NCBI GenBank assembly: GCA_034509925.1
Contig: CM067528.1
Coordinates: forward strand, 3,907,001-3,971,000
Direction: 5' to 3'
DNA from: Hirudinaria manillensis
Taxonomy: Eukaryota; Annelida; Clitellata; Hirudinida; Hirudinidae
Length of the DNA stretch: 64,000 nt
Shown here: piece after piece, positions 28,229 to 37,577 of the stretch
Numbering within the stretch: the first letter of the stretch is position 1
Layout of the letters: the number at the start of each line of letters is the position of its first letter
Notes under the pieces: model-generated
Database searches by the model: none
What the model was told of the DNA's origin: nothing
Seen by the model: the letters and a program-made list of their open reading frames with translations, nothing else
Position numbers and translations under genes: made by a program

Positions 28229-29363
28229 ATGGCTTTCTATCGGGTTCAGGTACATTGTATTGCCATTGCTTAAAGTTTGGATTAAACTTACATCTCAAAC
28301 TCATATTGAGATTCTACTCTTCCACATTGCTTTCCAGTCTTTAGTGATCTCCTAAGCTCATTTAATGATTGTCATTTCATTTTCTTCAAGCTACTTTAAA
28401 CATTCGATTATTGGGTTGATGAGATTATCGGTTAAGCCCTCAAAGAAAATGCCAATAAATAATATTTATCGAAAAGGCTAATCATTTTATGATTTTACAG
28501 CAATGGTCGACGTTTTCAAGGCAGTGGTGGGTGTATGATTGCAAGTGGCAATGCCCATTCAAATCAGCCATATTGATTGCAAAATATTTAGAAGGAAAGC
28601 ACAAGCCAATATTCTATCCCCAAAGTATGATTTGCTAATTGTAGATTAAAGAGAACAATTAAATGATGTTTGTAAATTTTTGTCCAGGTGAAGTCGGTGA
28701 TCATGTAGTAGTTGTTAACACCAAACATATGGCCATGGAGGGAGAGTTATGGAGGAAATTTAAGATAACTCATCACAGCGGGTATTCTCATAAATTTTGG
28801 GAATTTTTGAAAGATGTTTTAATATTTGTGATCTTTCAGATATGCAGGAGGATATTCAGAAAAAAGAGCTTTCAGAGTACATGAAGAAGATCCAACTAAA
28901 GTGATTATACATTGCATGAATCACATAAATAGACGGAAGTTATAATCACATATTTAATTACAGTTCCTTAGACTTATGATTTACCGTAACATCAAGGGCA
29001 CTCTGCTGAGGAGGCTAATGATGGAAAAGCTCTATTTATATCCTGAATTGGTTAGAATTAATTACTTGTCCTAAATCTACAACCAGTTTATCAACTGGTC
29101 AAAATGAATATTTTTTCAGGAAATTCCCGAAAACATTCTTAAAAACATCAACGGACAAATTCGACAACTGAGGGAAGTGCCAAAGAAATTAGAGGATTAC
29201 ACGGAAGAGGAGAAAGAATCTTACCCGAGACTCTTTGAAATGTATTTTGAAAGATATATTTTGAACAAAGTAATTCATTTGCTACTAATCTACAATATTT
29301 TTTATTTGCAGGCCAAAAGATTATGCTCTGGATGATGAGACTGATTACTATTTTGCTAAGTAA
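28229..29363 (+). CDS. MRPL13: Mitochondrial large-subunit ribosomal protein uL13m
   Basis: Seven exons fit with consistent phases: 28229-28249, 28501-28624, 28688-28781, 28840-28900, 28964-29050, 29120-29241 and 29312-29363, giving 186 aa against about 178 in human. The product follows the uL13m pattern: QWSTFSRQWWVYD, then GDHVVVVNTKHMA, an HHSGYAGGY block, LMIYRNIKGTLLRRLMMEKL and IPENILKNI, ending in a short acidic tail after PKDYAL. uL13m sits in the large mitoribosomal subunit. The first exon codes only seven residues (MAFYRVQ), and its start is the only ATG there. The gene ends 96 bp from the stop of the opposing DEG/ENaC gene. Confidence 0.95.
29301..29306 (-). terminator. Candidate DEG/ENaC poly(A) signal inside MRPL13
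   Basis: AATAAA on the minus strand about 155 bases past the channel stop. It falls in the last MRPL13 intron, so the two 3' ends would overlap if it is used. Confidence 0.4.
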
Positions 29364-29406
29364 TATCATTCAATCGATAACAACTTCAAACAAAACTTAT
29401 ACAAAC

Positions 29407-29412
29407 AATAAA
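29407..29412 (+). terminator. Poly(A) signal AATAAA of MRPL13
   Basis: AATAAA lies 44 bases after the MRPL13 stop and only about 50 bases before the end of the opposing channel gene. Confidence 0.6.
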
Positions 29413-29459
29413 AAAAAACAATCAGTCGGATGTTATGTTCGTATTCATAGTGCAATATT

Positions 29460-31109
29460 TCAAAAAGAAGTGGTCTCTTTTGAGGATGTGACGTGGGATG
29501 TTCTCTGCTTTCTTTCGATGGAGATGTTGATCAAGCGTAGTATGAATTCAACAACCTCTGCTATTGTCATGAAACTCAGACCGAGCCAAAGACTGAGAGC
29601 TCCACCTATTGAGGAAATCAGGGTTTGCGACGATATGGACTCGGTGTCTTGTATGTGGTGAGAATATCTGGATTCAAACGCCACGTTGATCTGCAAGAAA
29701 TTCTCCTCGATTCCATTCAACTTTTTGAGCTCTGCAATGATTTCTTCTTCACTCAATGTTAAAAACTGGCTCATTTCGTCCAGTTCTCTGTATCTTTCGA
29801 AGTCGGACTGGTTGATGAATCTTGATGCCGGTCGTCCGATGTATTTCCTGTAAATCCCGAGATGGTTAGTTATCTCCGGCCATCTTGCAGTCATCCCGGT
29901 GTGCTTGTAAATCACCTCTCTGCAGGGTAGGAGACATTTGTCGAAGCAGATATTGTTGCCAGATGTCTTGATGGAATTCATGCAAGCCAGACGCTTCAAA
30001 AAGTCGGGATAGTAGTGAGTCCTGTTGCCATAGAAAGCTCCCGTATTTGCCGGCCCGTCCCATTGGCTGTATCTCGATCCGAAGTTGGACATGTTACCAC
30101 ATAGTAGTCTGTTTGCTCTTATTAGTTGGGTCTTGCTGAAGATGTGTTTTATGGAGATGCAACCACAGGAACTGACAATCTGTTCCTGGATGCACAATTC
30201 AATGCAATCATTTATGGTGTACAAGTATCCGGTGACGTTGAGGTATTCGGTACTCGTGCAGTTCCACTTGTTGTAAGGAAACTTCAGTCGAGTCCTGTTT
30301 ACCATGTCTATGAAGAACGTCGATTCCGTTCCGGGGCTCAAATTGATGCCCTGTTTCATGTCACCTTTAGTGCCAGGAAAATGAATTCTTAAACTTACCC
30401 CGACTGCTTTTGAGATTGTGCCTCCTAGTTGGTAGATTCCAGGCAGGTTGATTGTTGGATAATTGTTGATGTAAACCACAAGAGTCATCATTTGAATATT
30501 ATTTGTCAAATTCTTACTCACACTTACACTGAAACATTTGTAATAATTGGAGTCCCAGTAAGGAGTTATAGTTACCTCTGTGTTGGCTCTCATCCAATTC
30601 CAGTCTGTTACGCTGTAATCGATGATCATGTCATTTCGTGAATCTGCTTGGCTAGGTTCATAGATTGGGAAGTTGGAAAAATATCCACCTGCAGTTTGTA
30701 GATCTCTGATTAAGTTTTGTATGTCATCCTTTGACATGTTGCCATATTCCAATGCTATTCCACTGTAATCGGCCCTTTGGAGGACATTCTGAACATTAAT
30801 TAGATGTTGAGGCCAGGTAAGTATGGAGGTATATTGTGAGGTTACCATGAGAATGGGGTTGAGGTTACAGATGGATAACGTGGGGAAAATGGGATGGGAG
30901 CTTTCCTCGTTGCTTGTAGTTGAATAAGGATATGAGAAATATTTGATGAACAATAGGCACAGTTGCCACAGAAGAACTGCAAAGCATATGAGAACAGTCA
31001 AAAGCCAGAATATTGCTATGATGATCTGCTTTGACGTGAAGATCCGGGGGACTCCTCTGATGCTCACGGTCTGGAAAAACAGCTTGAATTCGTCTGAGAT
31101 TTTACCCAT
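29460..31109 (-). CDS. DEG/ENaC family sodium channel subunit, intronless
   Basis: A single open frame of 549 aa. TM1 spans about residues 28-53 (IAIFWLLTVLICFAVLLW). A large Cys-rich, N-glycosylated ectodomain follows, with the post-TM1 FPTLSICNLNP motif and the WNCTSTEYLN...CIELCIQEQIVSSCGC thumb-region cysteines. TM2 lies at about 497-527 with the family signature GGALSLWLGLSFMTIAEVVE, including the G-x-S selectivity filter. Such subunits form trimeric amiloride-sensitive channels gated by peptides, acid or mechanical force. Organisation and motifs recall peptide-gated FaNaC/HyNaC-type channels, but the gating stimulus is not readable. At residues 18-19 the usual His-Gly gating motif is Arg-Gly. 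All coding sequence is in one exon, unlike most neighbours. Confidence 0.93.
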   Translation of the reverse strand: MGKISDEFKLFFQTVSIRGVPRIFTSKQIIIAIFWLLTVLICFAVLLWQLCLLFIKYFSYPYSTTSNEESSHPIFPTLSICNLNPILMVTSQYTSILTWPQHLINVQNVLQRADYSGIALEYGNMSKDDIQNLIRDLQTAGGYFSNFPIYEPSQADSRNDMIIDYSVTDWNWMRANTEVTITPYWDSNYYKCFSVSVSKNLTNNIQMMTLVVYINNYPTINLPGIYQLGGTISKAVGVSLRIHFPGTKGDMKQGINLSPGTESTFFIDMVNRTRLKFPYNKWNCTSTEYLNVTGYLYTINDCIELCIQEQIVSSCGCISIKHIFSKTQLIRANRLLCGNMSNFGSRYSQWDGPANTGAFYGNRTHYYPDFLKRLACMNSIKTSGNNICFDKCLLPCREVIYKHTGMTARWPEITNHLGIYRKYIGRPASRFINQSDFERYRELDEMSQFLTLSEEEIIAELKKLNGIEENFLQINVAFESRYSHHIQDTESISSQTLISSIGGALSLWLGLSFMTIAEVVEFILRLINISIERKQRTSHVTSSKETTSF

Positions 31110-31181
31110 CGCTTGATGTGCGGCAGTACAGTTTGACAGTTAAATAGTTTTGGCTTGAATCGGAATGGATGTCAAGTTCGT

Positions 31182-31191
31182 GTTATATATA
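31182..31191 (-). promoter_or_regulatory. Candidate TATA box of the DEG/ENaC gene
   Basis: The minus strand reads TATATATAACA about 75 bases upstream of the channel ATG. This is a plausible position for a short 5'UTR and a regulated, tissue-specific promoter. Confidence 0.45.
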
Positions 31192-31494
31192 GCATTTGTC
31201 GTATTGATGCAGAGGGAAGACAATGCGTTCGATCAATATAATACCTGTCTCATCTGCTCGTTTAATGCATTTTGTTTTATTTGAAATGTTGACAATATTT
31301 ATTATCAATGACTACCACATGGTTCATGATTTCCTAGGTATTGTGCCATTACTCAGGTACTAATTAAATACAGATAGAATTGATTTACCAAGGTTTATTC
31401 ATAAATACAAAAAAAAATATAGAAATGTTGAGGCTAAAAAAAGATTTTTACATATTTAGAACAACAAATAGTCTGTAAGTAACATTGTCAATGT

Positions 31495-32367
31495 TCACTG
31501 AGGGTTTTTGTAATAATATGGAACACCCTTGATACTGCCTTTGCTTCCTGACTTGACCATGCCATCGATGAGGTACAGAAGAGAAACTATTCCTGCTAGA
31601 CCCACTCCTGCAATGCCAATGAAGTAGGCCCAGGAAAGGACACCTCCAGGCCCATTCAGGCTCATAGGTGTGAGGAGACCATTGTTTAATGTTGAGGTGC
31701 CATAAATACCCAAAGCAATGCTGCAGACAATGGCTGAAATAAATGATGGAATTTAAGTTTTATTTTTGAAATAGCATGTTATTGTTTCTTTTTTTAATGA
31801 ATGACTCACCACCAAGCAGGCATATTCCAGATACCAGGTAAACCAATTTGTGGGTTGGAATGCTGATATAGGCTACACAACACACATAAACACATTCCAT
31901 TATAAATGATATTAGTAGGATGACAAATCCAGAGGCATACAGAACCTGAGCTGCTTTATACCATCCTATATTAAGTATGAGAAGATTCACAATATAAGAT
32001 TAGCATATTAAATATCAATACAAAGTAAGTCGGTGGTGAACTGACCCAAATCATCATAGGGTGTTCCTGAAACACATTGGTTTTCTGTATTGCAAGAATA
32101 GTATAAACCAATCCAGGCATTGTGTTTATAAGGATCAATCTGAAATTGTTTTGGAACAAGCAACCTTTCTATCCAAGGTTCCCGTAGTCCCATCCAATAA
32201 GGGGAAACCAAGCTGACAATGATGAAAATCAAAACTAGTATGAAGACTAAAAATGTTAGTATATTCAGTACTCCAAGACTCTGTCTTCTTTTACTTAAAT
32301 ATGAATCCCGCCTTGGCTCAGGAGTAGTTATCATAAATCCAATTGTATTTTGTCGCGAATCGTTCAT
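31495..32367 (-). CDS. Claudin/PMP22-like tetraspan membrane protein
   Basis: Three exons, 32046-32367, 31810-31965 and 31495-31733, give 238 aa. Four hydrophobic helices are clear, at about residues 34-58, 113-135, 143-163 and 193-215. The first extracellular loop carries the claudin-superfamily pattern: SPYW early, then WIGLYYSC followed by a second Cys six residues on, close to W-GLW-C-C. Members form paracellular junctions, or act as PMP22/EMP/TMEM47-like junction or adhesion proteins. Both introns are phase 1. The tail ends VPYYYKNPQ and lacks the classical PDZ-binding YV. The exact subfamily is not resolved. A minus-strand AATAAA at 31394-31399 follows the stop by about 95 bases. Confidence 0.82.
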
Positions 32368-32708
32368 TCTAAATGGATATGTTAATAAAGTATAATTGAT
32401 AAAAGTAGTAAGATCTTAGTCTTATTTATCCAATCGCAGTATATTCGGGCAGCAGTACGAATATTATTTCGTTACTGTTGTTTTCATAGGTGCGAACAGG
32501 TAAAGTTTTACAATTCTTATCGAATAAGCATTAAATTATATATTTAAAATTTAATTTCAAAATAATTTTTTACAAATACTTTGATTTATTCAATTCTTAA
32601 AATACTTCATAGAATCTATTTTGTTTGGTTGTTATAGCGACCGCGATGTACACAGATCCATTTTTGGATAAATAATTGTTGTCAAATAGTAAAAACTTGC
32701 AAACTAAA
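32368..32708. promoter_or_regulatory. Bidirectional promoter interval
   Basis: Only 341 bp separate the start codons of the claudin-like gene (-) and the unrecognised gene (+). Both 5'UTRs and promoters must share this span. No TATA box was seen for the plus-strand gene, whose ATG sits in AAAATGGCGAC, a YY1/TISU-like context. Confidence 0.6.
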
Positions 32709-33640
32709 ATGGCGACGGTTTTCTCGATCGAACATATGTGTCGGACAAAGACCCTTGACGTCATAAATGAGCCGAGGTAATTAAGAACGGTCTGTGGCTC
32801 TGCTAGCTGTTCCTTTAATCCTGTTAAATTTTAGATTTTCAACCAAAGAATGCCGCGAGGAACCGAAAGGTCCCAACTATTTGGCGGGTGATGGAAAGTC
32901 TGTCATTTGGAACGGACGATATTTTTACAATCCTGAAAACAGAAGTTGGCAAAAACATCACGAAGTTCAAGGCATTCCAAAGGGTAGAGTTGCCGGTCAA
33001 ATTTCATTTGAAAGCGAGGATGAATGGAGAGCCTGGCAGAAGAAAAGAGATGAACTGAATTCCAAGCTTTGTGGTGGTTTAGGTATATATGCATATTAAA
33101 TTGTTAGAGAATGTGGTTTAAGTGGACTTTGTAATTGGTCCAAAGTTTGGAGAGGTTTTTGTAGGGGTGAAAAATTGTGCTTATGTATTAGGTTAGACTT
33201 TTTTGCTTTTCACTAGAATCAATATTGATTCTGATGTAAGTCGCAAGTACTACTTCAATTTGTTTTCAATTAGTTATAGTTGTCCAACATAGTTAGAAAT
33301 TCTTGCTAAACATATCAAAATTCAGAAATTAATAACATATACCATTGTTTCAGGTTATAAATTTTCTAAGCCTCCTGAACTAAAGCTTTCAGGATATGCT
33401 TTCAACCCCTACAACCTCTATAGATCTGGCAGGCCCCCACTTACTTTCTATGATTCTCACAATCCTTACCAGGATGATCCTAGTTACCCTTCTTTCAAAA
33501 ATGCTTCTGGATTCTATGGCTATTATCATAAAGAATTGGATTTCCATGAGAACGGAGGATTTCGAATATACAGAAGACAACCATCATTACCATGTGCATG
33601 CAAGGGCACGGCTCTCATGTACGAGCGCAATACATGTTAG
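32709..33640 (+). CDS. Unrecognised 200-aa protein, three exons
   Basis: Exons 32709-32776, 32835-33082 and 33354-33640 join with matching phases (2, then 1), giving 200 aa. The product is rich in aromatic, Gly, Pro and charged residues and has no signal peptide or membrane segment. A middle part reads KSVIWNGRYFYNPENRSWQ, followed by a Trp-containing EDEWRAWQKKRDEL helix. The C-terminal part repeats NPY (FNPYNLY, HNPYQDD) and has a Tyr/Gly run, GFYGYYHKELDF. Three late cysteines end the chain. I do not recognise the family. The clean splice phases and head-to-head pairing with a real gene argue that it is genuine. The Tyr/Pro/Gly composition would suit a small axonemal or other structural protein, but that is a guess. 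ATTAAA lies at about 33728. Confidence 0.75.
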
Positions 33641-33857
33641 CCTCATGTGATGCCAATGTTGAATGTCATTCGGTATTTCTAAACCACAATCACAATTAAT
33701 AATAATGAACTAAGTGATTAATGGAACATTAAACATACCAACAATGTCGGATGATTATTGTTTGGTTATTTTCACTTATATGTTAGTGTAAGCATGGATA
33801 TATATTAGAAGAATTGAAAATATCTTCCAAGCATGGAAATATTGACATCAAGTAAGT

Positions 33858-36800
33858 TTATAGCCATATGTCAGAACTACAATCCCCTCCAGGATATCTC
33901 ATCTCATGGGCAAGCACAGGACCACCAGGTTCTTTGCCAAAGTTGACCCCAAATTTCTCGTTGACTTTCAATCCTCCCTTATTGTTATCAACATCCACCT
34001 GCACCAGGAAGGATCCATTCCTGGAAATCAGCATCAAGTATAAAAAAAATATTTGAAAAGACAAAATATCAAAATCAATTCAAATTGTTTTAACTTGTGA
34101 ATAAGACCAACACAAAGTAATGCTCACTTGACCATATCAGGATAGAACTGTTTATCCCAAATGCTGTAGAGGGATGTAGTGACATAAAGTCTTCTTCCGT
34201 CGAGACTCAGTTGGATCATTTGTGAACCACCCTCAACCTTGTCACCCTTGATCTCCAGTTTTTCTGGTTGTTCCTTCAACATTGGAAATAAGGACAGGAA
34301 TTAATATCCAGTAATTCATAAATAATTAATAATTAAATCTTCAAGAAACACCTTCAATTCAAGGTCTTCTTCAACCATAATTGGACCTCCTTTGCAAACT
34401 AAGCCACCAATGAATACCTGTGTTGAGTTGTCAATATTTTGTTTAGCTGTTTAGTTGTTTGTATTGGTTATGGGTATGAAATGAAATTGAATTAAATGAA
34501 ATGATTTCAGACTTTATGTTCTCTAAACAACAACAAATAAATAAAAATAGATTGTATGGAGATCATCACTGGGCACAATTGAGTAAATAAGTTTCTCACT
34601 TGTCCAACTAGGACAGGATGTCTCCTATCTGTGATGTCATATTGTCTTACATCTCCATGAAGCCAGTTGCTGAAGAAGAGGAACTTGTCATCAAGAGATA
34701 TCAATATGTCTGTAATCAAACCTGAAAAGGGCAATTTTGAATTCTCTTGATGCATCAATAAATAATAAATAAAATGTTAAGGCTACACAGGCATTAGGCT
34801 TAACAGTGTGCCCAGACATTTACTCTCTCCTTTGACACTGAATTGTAAAATGTTAAATATTCTGTTCTTGATTTTACATCTTTAAAAATTCTTTTTCTGA
34901 TTTTGTTGGCTTATCGAGGTCAAAAATTAATTCGGTGGAATTATTTTTTTAATATTATGTAAATTAGATGCTTCATTAATCACTACTTTTTAATGAAGCA
35001 TATACTAACAAAATATGCATGGTGTACTATTTATAGCCCACAACAGCTAAAGGAATGCAATATCAAGTCAAGGTTACCTGGCATTGCTGGGAGGATCCAA
35101 TTTTTTACTTTCTTTGCTGGAACTGAAATCACCTTTTCAGCATCCCATTCACCTTTCTTTAAAGTAAAAATGTAAAATTTTATAATAATTAATATAAAAT
35201 TTAAATGAACAAAAAATAACAGTGGTTAAGTGATAATACGGACAATGCAGCAGCTCGAGAGCCATTAAGAAGTCATGCGATCACGAAAGATCGTTAAAGG
35301 AGGAGAGGACAATAACTTCAGGAACTCCCCAGTCTCACCTCATCTTTGAAAATTCTGTAAACGGTTGATTGAAGAGCGCATCCAACATAACCTTGGGGTT
35401 CAGAGGGCTCGTGAAGGAATCTGACCTCAAGAGGCAGAGCACCCTCATCTCCCAAGTCAATCACTTTTATAAGTTTCTTCGATTTCCAACTCCAGACATT
35501 CAAGACCTTTCCATACATTCCTGAACAATTATTTAATTGTTTTTAAAGATTAAATTTTTTCAGTTAGTAAGGGTAAAGGGAACTCACCAGCAGCCACGTC
35601 ATTCATTGAAAATCCTGATTTGATGGCTTTTGGACTTCCCCATGCCGTGCTAACCATGACATCGTGCCGTGGTTGGTACCAGAAGTCATAACCAAATTGT
35701 GCCCCGCCATCCTTGGCCCAAGATCCCTTGACCTTCCACGAATTTGCATCAACAAGAATGAAGTCTCCTATCAATTATAATAAGAATTAACAAGTTAAGA
35801 TGATGTGTTATACAAAGTTTAAAGGCTACTTCTGAAATGCTAGCTCAATTAAAAGCTGCTATTGGTGAAACTTTTGTACTTTGACCTGAAGATTCTTTTC
35901 ACATTGCAGCGCCAAAGAATTCAGAAATTTGAAGATCATGGTGTGTGAAAAGCTATTGCTAAATTGTAATTTGGACCATGAAAGTTGGGGGAACAAAGTC
36001 TCTTCTCATGCTCCTAACTTTTGATCCCCTGAATGAATAGTTCCCCAGACTATTATTGTTTTTCCCCACCCCTGCGCAAGCTGGAATGACGTCTCCGTAC
36101 AGTTACAAGTTGTTTTGTCGATAAATTATCAAGTAATTGAACCGTGATGTGTTGAAATAGAATCAAACAGAAGTAAATACTCGAATTGAACGATGTCAAA
36201 CCAAGAAGGTGTATTGGCAGTGAAGATAAACTTCACGGGTCAGTGGCTCCTAAACAAAGGGGATACAAATCGATTTCATGATTAACATCGTAGTTAAAAA
36301 TTTTCCGCACAAAAACACTTTTAGGTATAACCATATCACGAAAAAACTTCATTAATACCAAATTTTTATTTTTCAGTTGTTATTTATTTGTTGCATGTTT
36401 ACAAGGTGCCGACAGAAGCTAGACAATTAAAAGCATAAGGGCTGACTCCTATCAAAGCCATTCGCCACTGCACATCCCAAAAAGATTATTATTTGTCACT
36501 CATAAAAAATATTTAACTAATTAGTTTAATTATTATTATTATTATTGTTTTTGTTGTTGTTACTATGAGATTTCTACAGTTTATATGACTTATTATAAAT
36601 CTCACATATTCCAGTAACACCCACCATATGCATCACCATTTTTGTCACCCAAAGTGCTGATCATTACTTCACCAGAGGGCAGACAATGAGAAGTATGGGG
36701 CATGCTCAAGCCAATCTTTAGTAGTTCTTCAGGTTCAATAATCTGAGAGTTGATTAAACATTGCAAACGTCACAATTATGTCGGCATAATTGTATGCTTT

Positions 36801-37577
36801 GCTATTGAAGCTGTTAGAAGCAGACCTAAGCTTGTAATGCGAATTGTCAAGGTCTTCTCGCTCAAACTTAAGAAATAATGGGTCAATTTGAAATAAAATC
36901 TAAATATGTTAAGATATAATGTTTGATTGGGTTTATGAGATAAGTTTATGCAATCACTCATCGAGTAATGCGAATGAATAGCATCAATTACCACGTTCAT
37001 TTTGATTAATTATAGAAATTCAAGTTAATTATTGCGATTATTTTTTTAGATACGTTTTAACCTGATTATTTGTTTAAATATTATTTGACCTTGTGCATTT
37101 TGGGAGCATTTGGTTCTGAATGAACATCCACGACGTACACTCGATTCGAGTTCAGACATGGAAGGACCAGGTACTTCCTGCTTTTGGTGGGATCACCGTA
37201 GCAACTGGAACAGGCATTCCAGCCCGAGTGATGGAGTTCATCACCAGCATATGTCATGGGAAGCCTGTGTATCACCTGATATAATGGTTAATTAATTTCA
37301 ACGTAATGTTCTTACTTTTTTTTGCATGATCCTCATAATTAAACAATTGCGCATTAGAAACTGCCTTATGGTTATTTATCAAAATATTCAAATTCAGTTC
37401 ATCATTTAAATATCACCGTATAATGAGCCCTACCTTGGAATAATGGGAAGAAGTTGGATCAACATCGATGGTTGCCAAATAATCTGGTCTTTTGGCGTCT
37501 CCAGTTGGACACTGGATGTAAAGCAACGTCTCTCTGGGCCCATGAAGTTTTGCCTCCAATGGGCTTTTGTAGCCTAC
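33858..37577 (-). CDS. SELENBP1: Selenium-binding protein / methanethiol oxidase (5' exon not placed)
   Basis: Ten exons: 37434-37577, 37090-37275, 36625-36742, 35588-35767, 35339-35520, 35078-35156, 34600-34721, 34352-34417, 34128-34273 and 33858-34020. They give about 461 aa with consistent phases, nearly the full human length of 472. The family signature is clear: [16 protein letters not shown] with the selenium-linked Cys, [51 protein letters not shown] and the C-terminal [13 protein letters not shown]. Human SELENBP1 is a cytosolic copper-dependent methanethiol oxidase making H2S, H2O2 and formaldehyde from methanethiol. The first 10-20 residues with the start codon are missing. A possible first exon at 38197-38263 has a fitting phase but does not resemble the family N-terminus. 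Confidence 0.94.
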
